Positions 1-9,344 are shown, numbered from the stretch's first letter. The stretch: DNA of 64,000 nucleotides from CAWFFV01 sp963814985 (GCA_963814985.1 CAWFFV010000018.1:186001-250000); one strand, 5' to 3'. Translations and numbers: made by a program. The notes: a model not told the origin generated them from the letters alone.

Positions 1-203
1 GAGAGAGGTGCATGGGGGAGGATTTGAAGAGACTGGGGAACAATATCATTCCCCAGAAGCAAGATCCCTGTTACAAGCGCCAGGACGATGAGCATCCAGG
101 TAAAGAGGTGCAGCAGCGAATGCAGAATATTCAAACGTCGTGGTTTGTGAAGTGGAATGGAAGGTAAAGAGGAAGATGGGTCCTGTTTCAATGTATTATT
201 CAT
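1..203 (-). CDS. Membrane protein, N-terminal part (runs off the window)
   Basis: An open frame starts at ATG 203 on the minus strand and reads to the window edge without a stop (67 codons). A charged, Pro/Ser-rich N-terminus of about 25 residues is followed by one clear hydrophobic helix (roughly residues 35-52, rich in L, V, I, A). This is the start of a membrane protein, but too little is present to name the family. There is no close Shine-Dalgarno; a GAGGG lies about 24 bases upstream. Confidence 0.5.
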   Translation of the reverse strand, partial: MNNTLKQDPSSSLPSIPLHKPRRLNILHSLLHLFTWMLIVLALVTGILLLGNDIVPQSLQILPHAPL

Positions 204-373
204 AGTACTTTACGCGTGCTGTGACTTCCCTCTTCGTTGCAAGGAAGCAACGTAGCCTATCCTTTCACAGTAAGATATTTCTCTAGTTGCTCATGTACTT
301 TACAGAATATATGGCACGTATGTCAATGTCAACAGGTGATATAATGAAATCAAATCTCTCTATGGAGGATCTT

Positions 374-781
374 ATGGCTATTGAGCATTCTCAGGCCTCG
401 AACGAGACCAGCGACCCATTCGCGCCACTTTACTCTCATCAGTATGTTCAGCTCAGTACCTTCCGTAAGAACGGAATCTCGGTTCCCACACCTATCTGGT
501 TCGCAAACGATCAGGGCAAGCTCTACATGGTAACCTCCCCAACAACTGGGAAGGTCAAACGCATTCGCAACAACGCAAAGGTACTGCTGGCTCCCTGCAC
601 TGGACGTGGCAAGGTGCTGGGTGAACAGATCGAAGGTCGTGCACATGTATTGCCAGAAGCGCAATATGAAAAGACAGCAAAGATATTGATCCACAAATAT
701 GGCTTTATCTATCATGTGTTCGCGTTCATACAAAAGTTGCGAAAGATCCCGCAAATCTTTATCGAGGTCGAGTCGCTCTAG
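374..781 (+). CDS. PPOX-class, probably F420-dependent oxidoreductase
   Basis: A protein of about 135 residues with the split-barrel flavin/F420 fold of the pyridoxamine-phosphate-oxidase-like superfamily. The N-terminal strand pair (YVQLSTFRKNG, then VPTPIWFANDQGKLYMVT) and the TGKVKRIRNN stretch match the short F420-binding group (Rv2061c-like). Such proteins reduce small molecules or bind F420; the substrate is unknown. The frame is open from 287, but the ATG at 374 has a GGAGG at 364-368, five bases upstream, so it is chosen. The family's usual length is 130-145 residues, which fits. It stands alone, convergent with the response regulator at 854. Confidence 0.75.
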   Translation: MAIEHSQASNETSDPFAPLYSHQYVQLSTFRKNGISVPTPIWFANDQGKLYMVTSPTTGKVKRIRNNAKVLLAPCTGRGKVLGEQIEGRAHVLPEAQYEKTAKILIHKYGFIYHVFAFIQKLRKIPQIFIEVESL

Positions 782-853
782 TGCAACATACGTGACTTTC
801 CTTGAAGCCTGAACCATGCCCTCATTTATCCGCTAGCACAGGTACGGGGGAAC

Positions 854-1489
854 TCACGACGTCAGGCGCAAGATACCACGCTCAAGAGCCACCGTCACAG
901 CCGCAGTACGATCAACCACTCCTAATTTGCTAAAGATGCGAATCAAATGGGATTTAATGGTTGCCTCGCTAATGTGGAGACTACGTGCCGCCTCTTTATT
1001 GCTTGCGCCATGCGCAACTTGCGTGAGCACCTCCACTTCACGATCGCTCAGCGTCTCTGCGGCTGGCATGCGCATCTGTTGGAGAAGACGCGTAGCAATC
1101 TCAGGTGCCAGTGCAGATTGACCTTGTGCCACGGAGCGAATGGCGGCAAACAGTTGCTCACGTGGGGCGTCCTTCAGCAGATAGCCCGTTGCTCCTGCCT
1201 CGATTGCACGCAAGATATCTGCATTGCTCTCATACGTGGTCAAAACCAGTACTGGAAGACGGGGATATTGTTTCCTGATCTGCTCAGTGGCAGTAGCACC
1301 ATCCATATGAGCCATCCGCAAGTCCATAATAACAACATCGGGATGCAATTGGACAGTCAACGCAACTGCTTGTGCGCCATTACTGGCCTCGCCAACGATC
1401 TCGAAATCGGGCTGACTGGCAAACATACCCTGTAGACCAGCGCGAACCACCGGATGATCATCGGCAATAAGCAAACGAATGCGACTCAT
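854..1489 (-). CDS. NarL/LuxR-family response regulator
   Basis: 211 residues: an N-terminal receiver domain (acidic pair in ADDHP, phosphoacceptor Asp in VVIMDLRM, conserved Thr in VLTTYE, Lys in LLKDAP) and a C-terminal LuxR-type helix-turn-helix (LSDREVEVL, then ASNKEAARSLHISEATIKSH). It would bind DNA after phosphorylation by its partner kinase. Its ATG overlaps the stop of the upstream histidine kinase as ATGA (1486-1489), so the two are translationally coupled and form a cognate pair. The signal is unknown. Confidence 0.93.
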   Translation of the reverse strand: MSRIRLLIADDHPVVRAGLQGMFASQPDFEIVGEASNGAQAVALTVQLHPDVVIMDLRMAHMDGATATEQIRKQYPRLPVLVLTTYESNADILRAIEAGATGYLLKDAPREQLFAAIRSVAQGQSALAPEIATRLLQQMRMPAAETLSDREVEVLTQVAHGASNKEAARSLHISEATIKSHLIRIFSKLGVVDRTAAVTVALERGILRLTS

Positions 1490-2785
1490 CGGGAGAACTC
1501 CTTTACAGCTTCCGATGCACTTTGTGGCTCATCAGGACAGACCACAAGCGCTGGGAGCGCCACGGCAAGCGTTGTCCCTTCACCAGAGGTACTCTCAATA
1601 GTGAGCATACCACCCAGTTGCTCAGCACGTGCACGTAATGCTTTTAATCCGAAGCCATTAGTATGTGCGCTGAAGAGGCCGGTAACTGTGTCGGGTCAAA
1701 GCCAGCGCCATCATCCTGCACATCCAGCATAACCAAATCATCCATATAGGATAGACTCACCGTGACCTGGCTGGCTCTGGCATGTTTGCGGGCATTAGCC
1801 AGCCCCTCCTGCGCGGCACGAAGAAGAGTTACCTCTATCTCTGGACGGAGCATGCACCGGGGCCAGTAATAGTCGTGCTCGCACCAATACCATTTTCTGC
1901 AGACCATTTCTCGCTGAGGTGGGTTAACACTTCAGGAAGCGAGGTACGTTCAAGGGCCTCTGGCTGTAATGCCCACATCAAACGTCGCGCCTCGGTCAGA
2001 TTCTCACGTGCCGCCTGATGTATGTAATCGAGATGCCGTGAAACCATATGCATATCGTCAGGGCGTGCTCCCCGTACTGCTTCTACATGCATCAGGATAC
2101 TGGTAAAACCCTGGGCTAAGGTGTCGTGTATCTCATGGGCAAGACGCTGGCGTTCCTGCATAGCTCCCGCATGCCGTGAAGCTACTGCCAGCTCCTGACG
2201 AGTCGCCTCCAACTCATGCAAAAGTTGATCCTTTTCCCGATTCTGTTGATTTATGGCTTCAAGACTTAAGGATACAGGAAAACCAACAACAACGAGACTG
2301 GCAAAGATTAGCAGTACACTATAATTTATTCTCGTTATGACCAGGAGATACCAAAACGCAAATGTGCTCAGGATGAGAATACCAGGGATTTTCCAGAGCC
2401 TGTATGAGAGGAGATAGACCTGAGAAGAGAGACCAAAGAGCATTAACAAGTAGGCCGGGTGAGAATGTTCCAGCACCAACCAGAATCCCCAGGTACAGAC
2501 GAGATACCCCTGTGTGACCAGCGGGTGTTGTCGCCAAAATATGGAAGGAACGATGATGCAGATGCCATACCAGACCCCAAGAAGCAACGTCAGACCAAGA
2601 AGGAGAGCAAGACTTCCCCAAACAAGAGATTCTGACTCTATCCACACAGTTGCGCCTGTTACAGTCACCAACTCCAGATAAAAGAACCCATGCCAGAAGA
2701 GGAACCTGTGTATGCTCTCTTGACGAGCATGTGCTGCCACCAGTCCTGATCGCGTGGACTGCCGGCTTGTGTGAGAAATTTGCAT
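1486..2785 (-). pseudogene. NarL-type sensor histidine kinase, two frame breaks
   Basis: A membrane sensor kinase read in three pieces. Residues 1-315 hold several hydrophobic segments and a HisKA_3 dimerisation helix with the phosphoacceptor His (RLAHEIHDTLAQGF). The frame then changes near 1850-1862 and again near 1671-1678, after which HATPase motifs continue (DVQDDGAGFDP, then FGLKALRARAEQLGG). Each change fits one lost base, giving a protein of about 433 residues that ends in TGA at 1486-1488. All domains are present and in order, so this may be an intact gene with sequence errors. If the lesions are real, the kinase lacks ATP binding and the downstream regulator is an orphan. Confidence 0.8.
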
Positions 2786-3107
2786 CTCGTTTTAAATACC
2801 TCTTTTTACACAACTGCGCAATTTCTTGTGAGTATAGCATATGCTGCCTCTCTTTGATCTGACATTAAAGAGAGTACTACATTAGCAACAAAGCAGCATC
2901 CACTACTCAGTGGATTGTGCATTCAACCGAATGGATGAACGACAATCAACCGATGGGGCGTTTCTTGATCTGACCACTTCATGTTTTAATAGCACCAGAC
3001 CAATCAATTGACGAGGGATGGAAAAGCTCGCTGGATGAAGGGTTGAACTTATCATCAATATCTACAGATGTGAAAAGAATTTAGTGATCAGAAAGGAAGA
3101 TTTTCAT
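2786..3107. other. Intergenic region
   Basis: This gap separates the divergent histidine kinase (minus) and CPBP protease (plus). It is AT-rich in part and must carry both promoters, but I see no hairpin, repeat or convincing -35/-10 pair. Confidence 0.4.
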
Positions 3108-3835
3108 ATGGCACAAGCGGGAGCACTACCACAAGCACGAACTCTCTCACCACTCATAGCCTGGCGCAACGTACTGGGTGCAACAGTGTTCGCCTGGCTG
3201 TTTCTTGCATTGCCAAATTTTGGCTTTTTGACGGACTATCTCGCGAGAACGATGAAGAATGATCTACTACTGGCCTCGCTCTATCTGGATCTTGGTTTCT
3301 TTGTTAGCGCAATAATTGCCATCGCAGTAGTTTACTGGTGGCAACGGGCACACGGTGAAACGTTGGCAGATCTGGGCTGGAGACGACCGACAACACCAGG
3401 AGCAATCATTGCAGCTATCATTTTTGGAGCACTCTTCGCCTCCTCATTTTACTTCGCTCCAGGACATCTTAGCTTTCTAGCTTTTCCCTGGGAACGATTT
3501 ATCATGGCCCCAATTGGAATTGTACTTGCCGCAAGCGAGGAGTTAATCTTCCGAGGATTTGTAATAGAACAACTGCGCCGTGCCGGTGTGCCAACCTGGA
3601 TACAGATCATAACCTCTGCGGCGACGATCGCTTCCTATCACGGTATCACAGGCTATCACTACGTTATATCGTCTGTAATAGGTGCTTTCGTCCTTTTGGT
3701 ATACTTGCCATAATCCACGTGGCCGGCAAACGCAGTCTAACCCCCAACACGATATCCCACGCTATGGCTCACTTTTTTGGCGATCCCAGCGCGATCATGG
3801 CGATTTTTCTAAACCTGGCGCGTTACTTCCACTAA
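3108..3835 (+). pseudogene. CPBP-family intramembrane metalloprotease, one frame break
   Basis: A polytopic membrane protein of the CPBP (CAAX protease and bacteriocin-processing, Abi) family. It has the first catalytic motif EExxxR (SEELIFRGFVIEQLR) and a later His (SYHGITGYHY) in transmembrane helices. The ATG at 3108 is chosen because AAAGGA (3093-3098) lies about nine bases upstream; the GTG at 3084 has no such site. The frame stops at 3713, but reading on in the next frame from about 3695 gives a sensible continuation (FGILAIIHVAGKRSLTPN, then SHAMAHFFGD with a further conserved His), ending at TAA 3833-3835. One missing T in a run of T restores a 242-residue protein. Confidence 0.75.
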
Positions 3836-3877
3836 ATGGTGATGGATGGCATGAGTTCATGCCTTCATGAGAAACTA

Positions 3878-3911
3878 AGCAGCCTGGCCCATCTTCGCAC
3901 GTCAGGCTGCT
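3878..3911 (+). terminator. Stem-loop downstream of the CPBP protease
   Basis: A perfect 9-bp inverted repeat (AGCAGCCTG at 3878-3886, CAGGCTGCT at 3903-3911) with a 16-base loop, about 40 bases after the protease stop, followed by a T-rich stretch. Probable transcription terminator. Confidence 0.5.
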
Positions 3912-3998
3912 CTTGAAAGAGGCAGATCCTTCTTTTTCTCCTTTTCGGGACTATCGGGTAAATTAAAAACTCTACCTTGACAGAGAGTATTAAGGCAT

Positions 3999-4031
3999 GC
4001 TAATATCTTATCAGACTCCTAGGATATTAGC
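3999..4031. promoter_or_regulatory. Inverted repeat, possible operator upstream of the DoxX-like gene
   Basis: GCTAATATC (3999-4007) is repeated inverted as GATATTAGC (4023-4031), and a third GCTAAT follows at 4036. Spacing between the half-sites is 15 bases. It lies about 220 bases upstream of the DoxX-like start. Role inferred from symmetry and position only. Confidence 0.3.
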
Positions 4032-4144
4032 ACGTGCTAATACACCTAATTGCTATTGTTGGTCGTGCTCCTGTCTCACCAGCAAAAGGATCACTGCACA
4101 CAGGCCCTGCTTCAATCCGAACGTAGTTTTTTTATACGTACGAC

Positions 4145-4187
4145 GTATACACATCTGTATACCTGCTCGTACCGATGTATACACATC
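4145..4187. promoter_or_regulatory. Direct repeat GTATACACATC upstream of the DoxX-like gene
   Basis: An 11-base direct repeat, GTATACACATC, occurs at 4145-4155 and 4177-4187, 32 bases apart (three helical turns), with another GTATAC between them. This fits cooperative binding of a regulator on one DNA face, 60-100 bases ahead of the DoxX-like start. No binding protein is identified. Confidence 0.3.
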
Positions 4188-4247
4188 GGCATGTTATTGC
4201 AATGCGCCTTAAGCTCAGACAGAAGCAAGAGAGAAAAGGATCTTTAC

Positions 4248-4784
4248 ATGAACCTGCAAAGAACATCCAGGCAACCAAAGGCCATGGGCATTGTCCGTAT
4301 CTTTTTTGGGATAGTCTGGGCGATTGATGCCTGGTACAAGTGGCAACCTGGCTTTCTCAACACTTTACCTCACTACATGTCACGACATCTACCGGGGCAA
4401 CCGCCCCTGCTCGAGGCCTGGTTGACGCTATGGGTGAATGTTGTAAATATCAATCCTCATCTGATGGCCTACCTTGTTGCTCTTGGTGAGACAGCGATTG
4501 CGATTGGTCTCCTTCTAGGCCTTTTCAACAATCTGACATATATCGCTGGCATTGTGCTCTCCTTCTTGATCTGGTCAACTGCCGAGGGCTTTGGGGGACC
4601 ACCGAAAGTGGGCTCTACAGACATTGGGACATCCATCATTTACACCTTCGTCTTTGTCTGTTTATTGCTCTCTGCGGCCAGTCGCTACTATAGTCTCGAT
4701 AACTATTTAAGAGCCAGACTGAAACGTTCTGCTTCCCTTTCGTCTAATGAAAGCAAAAGCGAACTATCAGGCAGTCCTGCGTAG
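4248..4784 (+). CDS. DoxX/DoxD-like membrane protein
   Basis: 178 residues with about four hydrophobic helices (near residues 14-30, 75-95, 100-120, 135-155), resembling the DoxX/DoxD-like membrane family (small quinone-reactive or redox-linked proteins; function mostly unproven). The start at 4248 has AAAGGA (4235-4240) at good spacing; the frame open from 4050 runs through the upstream repeats and is not coding. The C-terminal 20 residues are Ser-rich and polar. It is a monocistronic unit closed by a strong stem-loop at 4831-4876. Confidence 0.65.
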   Translation: MNLQRTSRQPKAMGIVRIFFGIVWAIDAWYKWQPGFLNTLPHYMSRHLPGQPPLLEAWLTLWVNVVNINPHLMAYLVALGETAIAIGLLLGLFNNLTYIAGIVLSFLIWSTAEGFGGPPKVGSTDIGTSIIYTFVFVCLLLSAASRYYSLDNYLRARLKRSASLSSNESKSELSGSPA

Positions 4785-4830
4785 TGAAGTGTCCGCAGTA
4801 AATGATTGGTCTTTGATAGTCAGATGAAAT

Positions 4831-4876
4831 AGAAAGAAGCGGTTCTCTGGGTTGCTCCTCAGAACCGCTTCTTTCT
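4831..4876 (+). terminator. Strong stem-loop terminator after the DoxX-like gene
   Basis: A perfect 16-bp inverted repeat (AGAAAGAAGCGGTTCT at 4831-4846, complement at 4861-4876) with a 14-base loop; the descending arm ends in CTTCTTTCT. It lies 47 bases after the stop at 4784. Confidence 0.8.
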
Positions 4877-5034
4877 GTAGGAAAACAGGGATCATCGCCC
4901 TCAATACATCATCAAATTGGATAATCATACGATGATGATGTTACATATAATAGTATATTTGATATCATCTTAAATTCTTATAGGTATATATCTCTATTTT
5001 TCCTAATAAAGGCACTGAGAGAAGTGCTTCCTGT

Positions 5035-5064
5035 TTGACGAGGGGACATTTGTTTTGCTATCAT
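5035..5064 (+). promoter_or_regulatory. Probable sigma-70-type promoter of modAB
   Basis: TTGACG (5035-5040) and TATCAT (5059-5064) are 18 bases apart and lie about 50 bases before the modA start. No ModE-type palindrome was recognised nearby. Confidence 0.5.
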
Positions 5065-5110
5065 AAAAATAAACAGAAGCCGTCAAGCCAGCCCTAAAGG
5101 ATATGATAGC

Positions 5111-5933
5111 ATGAAACAACAAATACGGGTATTTCTTCTTCTTATAATATTTTGTACCCTATGTGTGGCATGTGGAGGGGGAGGGACAACCACCCAAACA
5201 CCTACACCTACCATTGCAACGGTGAATCTGAATGTGTTTGCCGCTGCTTCATTAACCGAGTCTTTCAAGGCGCTGGCTGTACAGTATCAAAAAGTGCATC
5301 CTGATATTATTATCAAATACAACTTCGCAGGTTCATCAACCCTCGAAACAGCAGATCGTCAATGGCGCACCTGCCGACGTTTTTGCTTCTGCTGACGTTA
5401 CTAATATGAAGAAGGCCAGTGATGCTGGATTAGTAGGCACTTCGCAGGTGTTCGCCAGAAATAAGCTCGTTGTGATTGTCCCTGCAAGCAATCCCGCTGG
5501 GATCACGACCCTCAAGGATCTGGCAAAGAAAGGTATCAAGCTTGATTTCGGGACGCCAACTCTTCCGATAGGCGCATATGGTCGTCAGATCTTAGACAAG
5601 ATGGCTCAATCGCCAGACTACGGTTCTGCATACAAAAATGCCGTCCTTGGAAATATCGTTTCTCAAGAGGATAATGTCAAAGCGGTGGTTCAAAAGGTGC
5701 AATTGGGCGAGGCTGATGCGGGCTTTGTCTATCAAACCGACGTGACGCCTGCGATTGCCAGTAAGGTGAAGATCATCGAGATTCCAGACAACTTCAATGT
5801 GATTGCTCAATATCCTATTGCCGTTGTCAAAAACACTGCCCATGCCACTCAGGATCAGGCATTTGTACAGTATATCCTTTCAGCAGATGGTCAGGCTGTC
5901 CTTATCTCATATCATTTTACCGGAAAACCATGA
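5111..5933 (+). pseudogene. modA: Molybdate ABC transporter substrate-binding protein ModA, one frame break
   Basis: A lipoprotein: hydrophobic leader and lipobox LCVAC with Cys21, then a Thr/Pro linker. The mature part carries ModA hallmarks: LNVFAAASLTESF, YNFAGSSTLE and, after the break, NGAPADVFASADVTNMKK. The C-terminal half (KLVVIVPASNP, ADAGFVYQTDV) is intact. At about 5346-5351 the frame changes; one extra A in GAAACAG (expected GAACAG) explains it, giving about 273 residues. It overlaps modB by ATGA, so the two are coupled. Likely functional if the indel is a sequence error. Confidence 0.85.
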
Positions 5934-6811
5934 AGTCGGCACAAGACCTTGCCTTCGTTGGAAAGCTTTTCCACAGGAGAATATGGTCACAATGGCCTGT
6001 TCGTCTCCTTGTGGGCATCCTGGCAGGAAGCTTCTTTCTCTTTCTAGGGGTTCCGCTAGCATCTTTGCTACTTCGAGAACCTCCTGCGGTACTCTGGTCT
6101 TCAATGCTTCAACCAGAGGTTGTTCAGGCTTTACAGATCAGCCTCCTCACAACATGCATCAGTACACTCCTGACGATCATCTTTGGTCTGCCTGTTGCCT
6201 ATCTACTTGCTCGCATCAACTTTCCTGGCCGAAAAGTGCTTGAGACACTCGTTATCCTTCCAACTGTGCTTCCTCCAGTCGTGGCAGGAGTAGCTCTTTT
6301 GCTCACTTTTGGTCGATTCGGGCTTATCGGTCGCTATCTCAACATGGTGGGAATAACTATCCCATTTACGATGGTTGCGGTCGTAATGGCTCAGACATTT
6401 ATCTCTGCTCCCTTCTTTATCAACAGTACCAAAGCAGGTCTTGAGCAACTGGATACTCGCTATGAGTTAGCCGCCTATACATTGCGTGCATCGCCTTTTT
6501 ACGCATTCCGACGCGTCGTTCTGCCACTCATCCGTCCCGCGCTTCTTTCAGGAATAGGCCTCACCTGGGCACGTGCGCTCGGCGAGTTTGGGGCAACCAT
6601 CACTTTCGCCGGCAACTTCCCAGGTGTGACACAGACATTGCCAATTGCTGTCTATATTGCTGGAGAAAGCGACATCGATACGGCAGTAGCCATATCCGTC
6701 GTTCTTATGGCAGTCTCATTTGGTTTGTTATTAGCGGTACGGCTAGTTTCAGTATCCTCAAGTGAGTCGAGATCGGCACATCTCATCACTCATACGCACG
6801 AGCTTCGGTAG
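5930..6811 (+). CDS. modB: Molybdate ABC transporter permease ModB
   Basis: 293 residues with about six transmembrane helices and the permease loop (LAAYTLRASPFYAFRRVVLP) that docks onto the ATPase, followed by GIGLTWARALGEFGATITFAG, the typical ModB/CysT region. It starts four bases before the end of modA (ATGA). At residues 1-30 there is a longer cytoplasmic leader than usual. Its last 26 bases overlap the 3' end of modC, which lies on the opposite strand; this convergent layout differs from the usual modABC operon. Confidence 0.93.
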   Translation: MKSAQDLAFVGKLFHRRIWSQWPVRLLVGILAGSFFLFLGVPLASLLLREPPAVLWSSMLQPEVVQALQISLLTTCISTLLTIIFGLPVAYLLARINFPGRKVLETLVILPTVLPPVVAGVALLLTFGRFGLIGRYLNMVGITIPFTMVAVVMAQTFISAPFFINSTKAGLEQLDTRYELAAYTLRASPFYAFRRVVLPLIRPALLSGIGLTWARALGEFGATITFAGNFPGVTQTLPIAVYIAGESDIDTAVAISVVLMAVSFGLLLAVRLVSVSSSESRSAHLITHTHELR

Positions 6812-7919
6812 CTTTGAATGATGCATAAATGGTTTTGCCTTCACTCAATTCCATACGTATGGTAGAAGAGGACGTTAATTCGGCGGTGAGTGGTAATGTT
6901 GAGGAATTTAACAGAATGCTTACACGTACTCTCCCATCATCTGACTCAGCATTCCCAACAGGCAAAATTTGTACGATTTCACCACAAAAGACATTCTGTG
7001 CAGAGCCTTCAGGAGGAATAAGATGGAGCGTAATACTGCGTGGGTCAACCACTACATAGGCATCTTCGCCCAACTGTGGTACCCAACGTGTCTGATCATA
7101 TTCCCCCAGTGTGGCATGCACTTCGATGCCTTGTCTCCCATTACCAGAGAGTTGAATTGTACAGAGTGCATTTGCATCGCTGTGCACAACACGTCCTTGA
7201 AAGAAATTCATTCCCACCAACTCTGCTACATACGATGAACGGGGTTTCTGCAAAAGGGTATGATGGTTCCCCTGCTGGATGATCTTCCCCTGGTCAAGCA
7301 CAAGGATTTGCTGCCCAAAGAGCAGGGCATCCAGATACTGATGTGTTACCATCAGCGTTGTTACACTGACATTTGTCAGCAGGCGACGAAGCTCCTGGCG
7401 CACCTCTCGTCGCGTCTGCACATCCAGCGCAGAAAGCGGTTCGTCCAGTAACAAGAGCTGAGGGCGAAGCGCAAGCGCTCGTGCAATCGCTACCCGTTGT
7501 TGCTGCCCTCCCGAAAGTTGTGCGGGACGCCGCTGATCGAGTCCCGTTAGATGGACTTGTTCGAGCGCTTCTCCGACGTGCTGGTGGATGGTCTTGCGTG
7601 GAAGATGTTGTGCGCGTAGACCAAAGGCAACGTTCTCAAATACACTTAAATGGGGAAAGAGCACATAATCTTGAAAGACATAGCCAAAGGGGCGGTCCTG
7701 CGGTGGAACGATGAGATGCTGATCGCTGTCAAAATAAGTCACATCATCGAGTGAAATGTGTCCACGCTGGGGATGCAACAGACCCGCAACAGAGCGCAAT
7801 ACCGTGCTTTTCCCTGCTCCACTCTCACCAAGCAATACTGTCGTTTTACCGATGTCAGCAGTAAAACTAAGATCAAGGTGAAAAGTATGAATAAGCGTAT
7901 CAATCGTAACTTCTAACAT
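6786..7919 (-). CDS. modC: Molybdate ABC transporter ATP-binding protein ModC
   Basis: 377 residues. Walker A (GESGAGKST), Q-loop (FGYVFQDYVLFPH), signature (LSGGQQQRVAIARALA), Walker B (LLLLDEPLSALD) and the switch His (VTHQYLDAL) are all visible, followed by a C-terminal region with TOBE/MOP-like strands. The ATG at 7919 (MLEVTIDTL) fits the ModC family start; the frame open to 8000 adds 27 residues not expected. It is transcribed towards modB and overlaps it at the 3' end, so it has its own promoter, probably in 7920-8000 beside the MarR operator. Confidence 0.88.
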   Translation of the reverse strand: MLEVTIDTLIHTFHLDLSFTADIGKTTVLLGESGAGKSTVLRSVAGLLHPQRGHISLDDVTYFDSDQHLIVPPQDRPFGYVFQDYVLFPHLSVFENVAFGLRAQHLPRKTIHQHVGEALEQVHLTGLDQRRPAQLSGGQQQRVAIARALALRPQLLLLDEPLSALDVQTRREVRQELRRLLTNVSVTTLMVTHQYLDALLFGQQILVLDQGKIIQQGNHHTLLQKPRSSYVAELVGMNFFQGRVVHSDANALCTIQLSGNGRQGIEVHATLGEYDQTRWVPQLGEDAYVVVDPRSITLHLIPPEGSAQNVFCGEIVQILPVGNAESDDGRVRVSILLNSSTLPLTAELTSSSTIRMELSEGKTIYASFKATEARAYE

Positions 7920-8000
7920 GACAATAGTATAAGGGAACCACCAGATAAGGGCAAGGACCGGTATGTGTCGATGCTTTTTCCTGGGATGACGCTCACCCAA

Positions 8001-8020
8001 AGATAGTTGTACAACTATCT
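8001..8020. promoter_or_regulatory. Perfect 20-bp palindrome, probable MarR operator
   Basis: AGATAGTTGTACAACTATCT is a perfect palindrome. Its TAGTTGTACAACTA core resembles operators of MarR-family repressors such as OhrR and MhqR types. It lies 41 bases ahead of the marR start, so autoregulation is likely, and 81 bases ahead of modC, which it might also affect. Confidence 0.75.
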
Positions 8021-8061
8021 TTTATATGTTAAGATATTAATATTAAGGAGTTAACATTGCT

Positions 8062-8493
8062 ATGGACAACTCTCCAGCCTATCTCTTGCATAAACTCGTA
8101 TTCGAACTGGACCGTGGAGCCGATAAACTGCTGCGGACACATATGGGCATCTCTTACAAGCGTGCACTCTTCTTGTTCATGTTGCAGCAGCATGGGACCA
8201 TTACCCAGCATGAATTGGCGGTTGCCCTGGGCTATAGCGATCCAGCCGTCAGCACCATGCTTCTGGAACTCGTCAAAGATGGCTATGTAAGGACGACACC
8301 CAGCCCAGAGCATAGACGTAAACGCCTCGTGACCATTACGCCGAAAGGGAGCGAGAGTGTAGCAAACGGGAGACACCTGCTGGACTCGCACTTTGACCAG
8401 TTGATGGTAACTGCCGGTATTGATGCCCAACACTACAGTGAACTCACCGAACAGGTATACCAGGCCCTCATGGCCAAAATGAAGAAGGAGTAA
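8062..8493 (+). CDS. MarR-family transcriptional regulator
   Basis: 143 residues with the winged helix-turn-helix of MarR: TITQHELAVALGYSDPAVST as the HTH, EHRRKRLVTITPKG as the wing with the conserved basic residues. The start is ATG 8062 with AAGGAG at 8045-8050. The gene is followed after two bases by an alpha/beta hydrolase, so the pair is an operon, probably repressed through the palindrome at 8001-8020. The ligand is unknown; MarR-hydrolase pairs usually respond to small aromatic or oxidising compounds. Confidence 0.92.
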   Translation: MDNSPAYLLHKLVFELDRGADKLLRTHMGISYKRALFLFMLQQHGTITQHELAVALGYSDPAVSTMLLELVKDGYVRTTPSPEHRRKRLVTITPKGSESVANGRHLLDSHFDQLMVTAGIDAQHYSELTEQVYQALMAKMKKE

Positions 8494-8495
8494 TC

Positions 8496-9344
8496 ATGAC
8501 CCAGAGTCTCACGAACACGGCCATAGAAGCCACCTCCACCATGATCTCTAAGGACGGAGCTAAGATAAGCTATCTCTCCATGGGAAGTGGGCCATCGGTT
8601 CTGGTTATTCCTGGCGCACTCTCAATGGCTACCGGCTATGCCTCCTTCGCACGCGCTTTGGCTGAGCATTTTACGGTCCACATCATCGAGCGTCGCGGGC
8701 GAGGCCTCAGCAGCCCACAAGGTGATGATTACGGCATAGCCAAAGAGCGTGAGGATGTGCTCGCCCTGCAAAAAAAGACCGGCGCGTCCTTTCTCATTGG
8801 CCACAGCTTTGGTGGACTCATTGCCCTGGAAGCTGCTCGCAACAACCAGACCCTCACCAAAATAGCCGTATACGAACCTGGCGTCTCTATTGATGGGTCC
8901 ATCCCGATGGACTGGATGCCTGACTACGAGAAGAAGCTTGCTGAGAAGAAATATATCGATGCGTTTGTCGAGTACTCACTCGGCGTCGGCCCTGAGCACG
9001 TACGCGAAACACCTCATTGGCTTATGAAGCTGCTGCTTCCGCTTTTCCTAAGCTCCCACGAGCAGAAGCTTATGCTGGGTCTTCTCCCTGAAAATCTGCG
9101 CGAACATCAGGAAGTTGCCCGGCTTGACAGTAGCTATAAAAACTACCAGGAAATATCTGCTGATGTACTGCTCATGTATGGTGGGAAAAGCAATGTCAAA
9201 TGGGTAGATATGGCAATGGAGCGGCTTGCAGCGGTCCTCCCGCACTCTGAGACGAAGGAATTTCCCAAACTTGACCACTTTGGGATCGACAAAAAGGCTC
9301 CACGAGAAGTCGCCAGGGCAGTCAGTGACTACTTTCTCAAATAG
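8496..9344 (+). CDS. Alpha/beta-fold hydrolase
   Basis: 282 residues of the alpha/beta hydrolase fold. Visible are the oxyanion-region strand (GSGPSVLVIPGAL), the nucleophile elbow GHSFGG with catalytic Ser, and a C-terminal His (KLDHFGIDKKAP). The acid residue is probably the Asp in the region near YGGKSNVKWVDMA. It starts two bases after marR. Substrate unknown; small ester or lactone hydrolysis is the general role of this group. Confidence 0.87.
   Translation: MTQSLTNTAIEATSTMISKDGAKISYLSMGSGPSVLVIPGALSMATGYASFARALAEHFTVHIIERRGRGLSSPQGDDYGIAKEREDVLALQKKTGASFLIGHSFGGLIALEAARNNQTLTKIAVYEPGVSIDGSIPMDWMPDYEKKLAEKKYIDAFVEYSLGVGPEHVRETPHWLMKLLLPLFLSSHEQKLMLGLLPENLREHQEVARLDSSYKNYQEISADVLLMYGGKSNVKWVDMAMERLAAVLPHSETKEFPKLDHFGIDKKAPREVARAVSDYFLK

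Noticed and set aside
350..817. Minus-strand frame of 155 residues opposite the PPOX gene
   Set aside because: Shadow of the plus-strand gene, which has motif support and a proper ribosome site.
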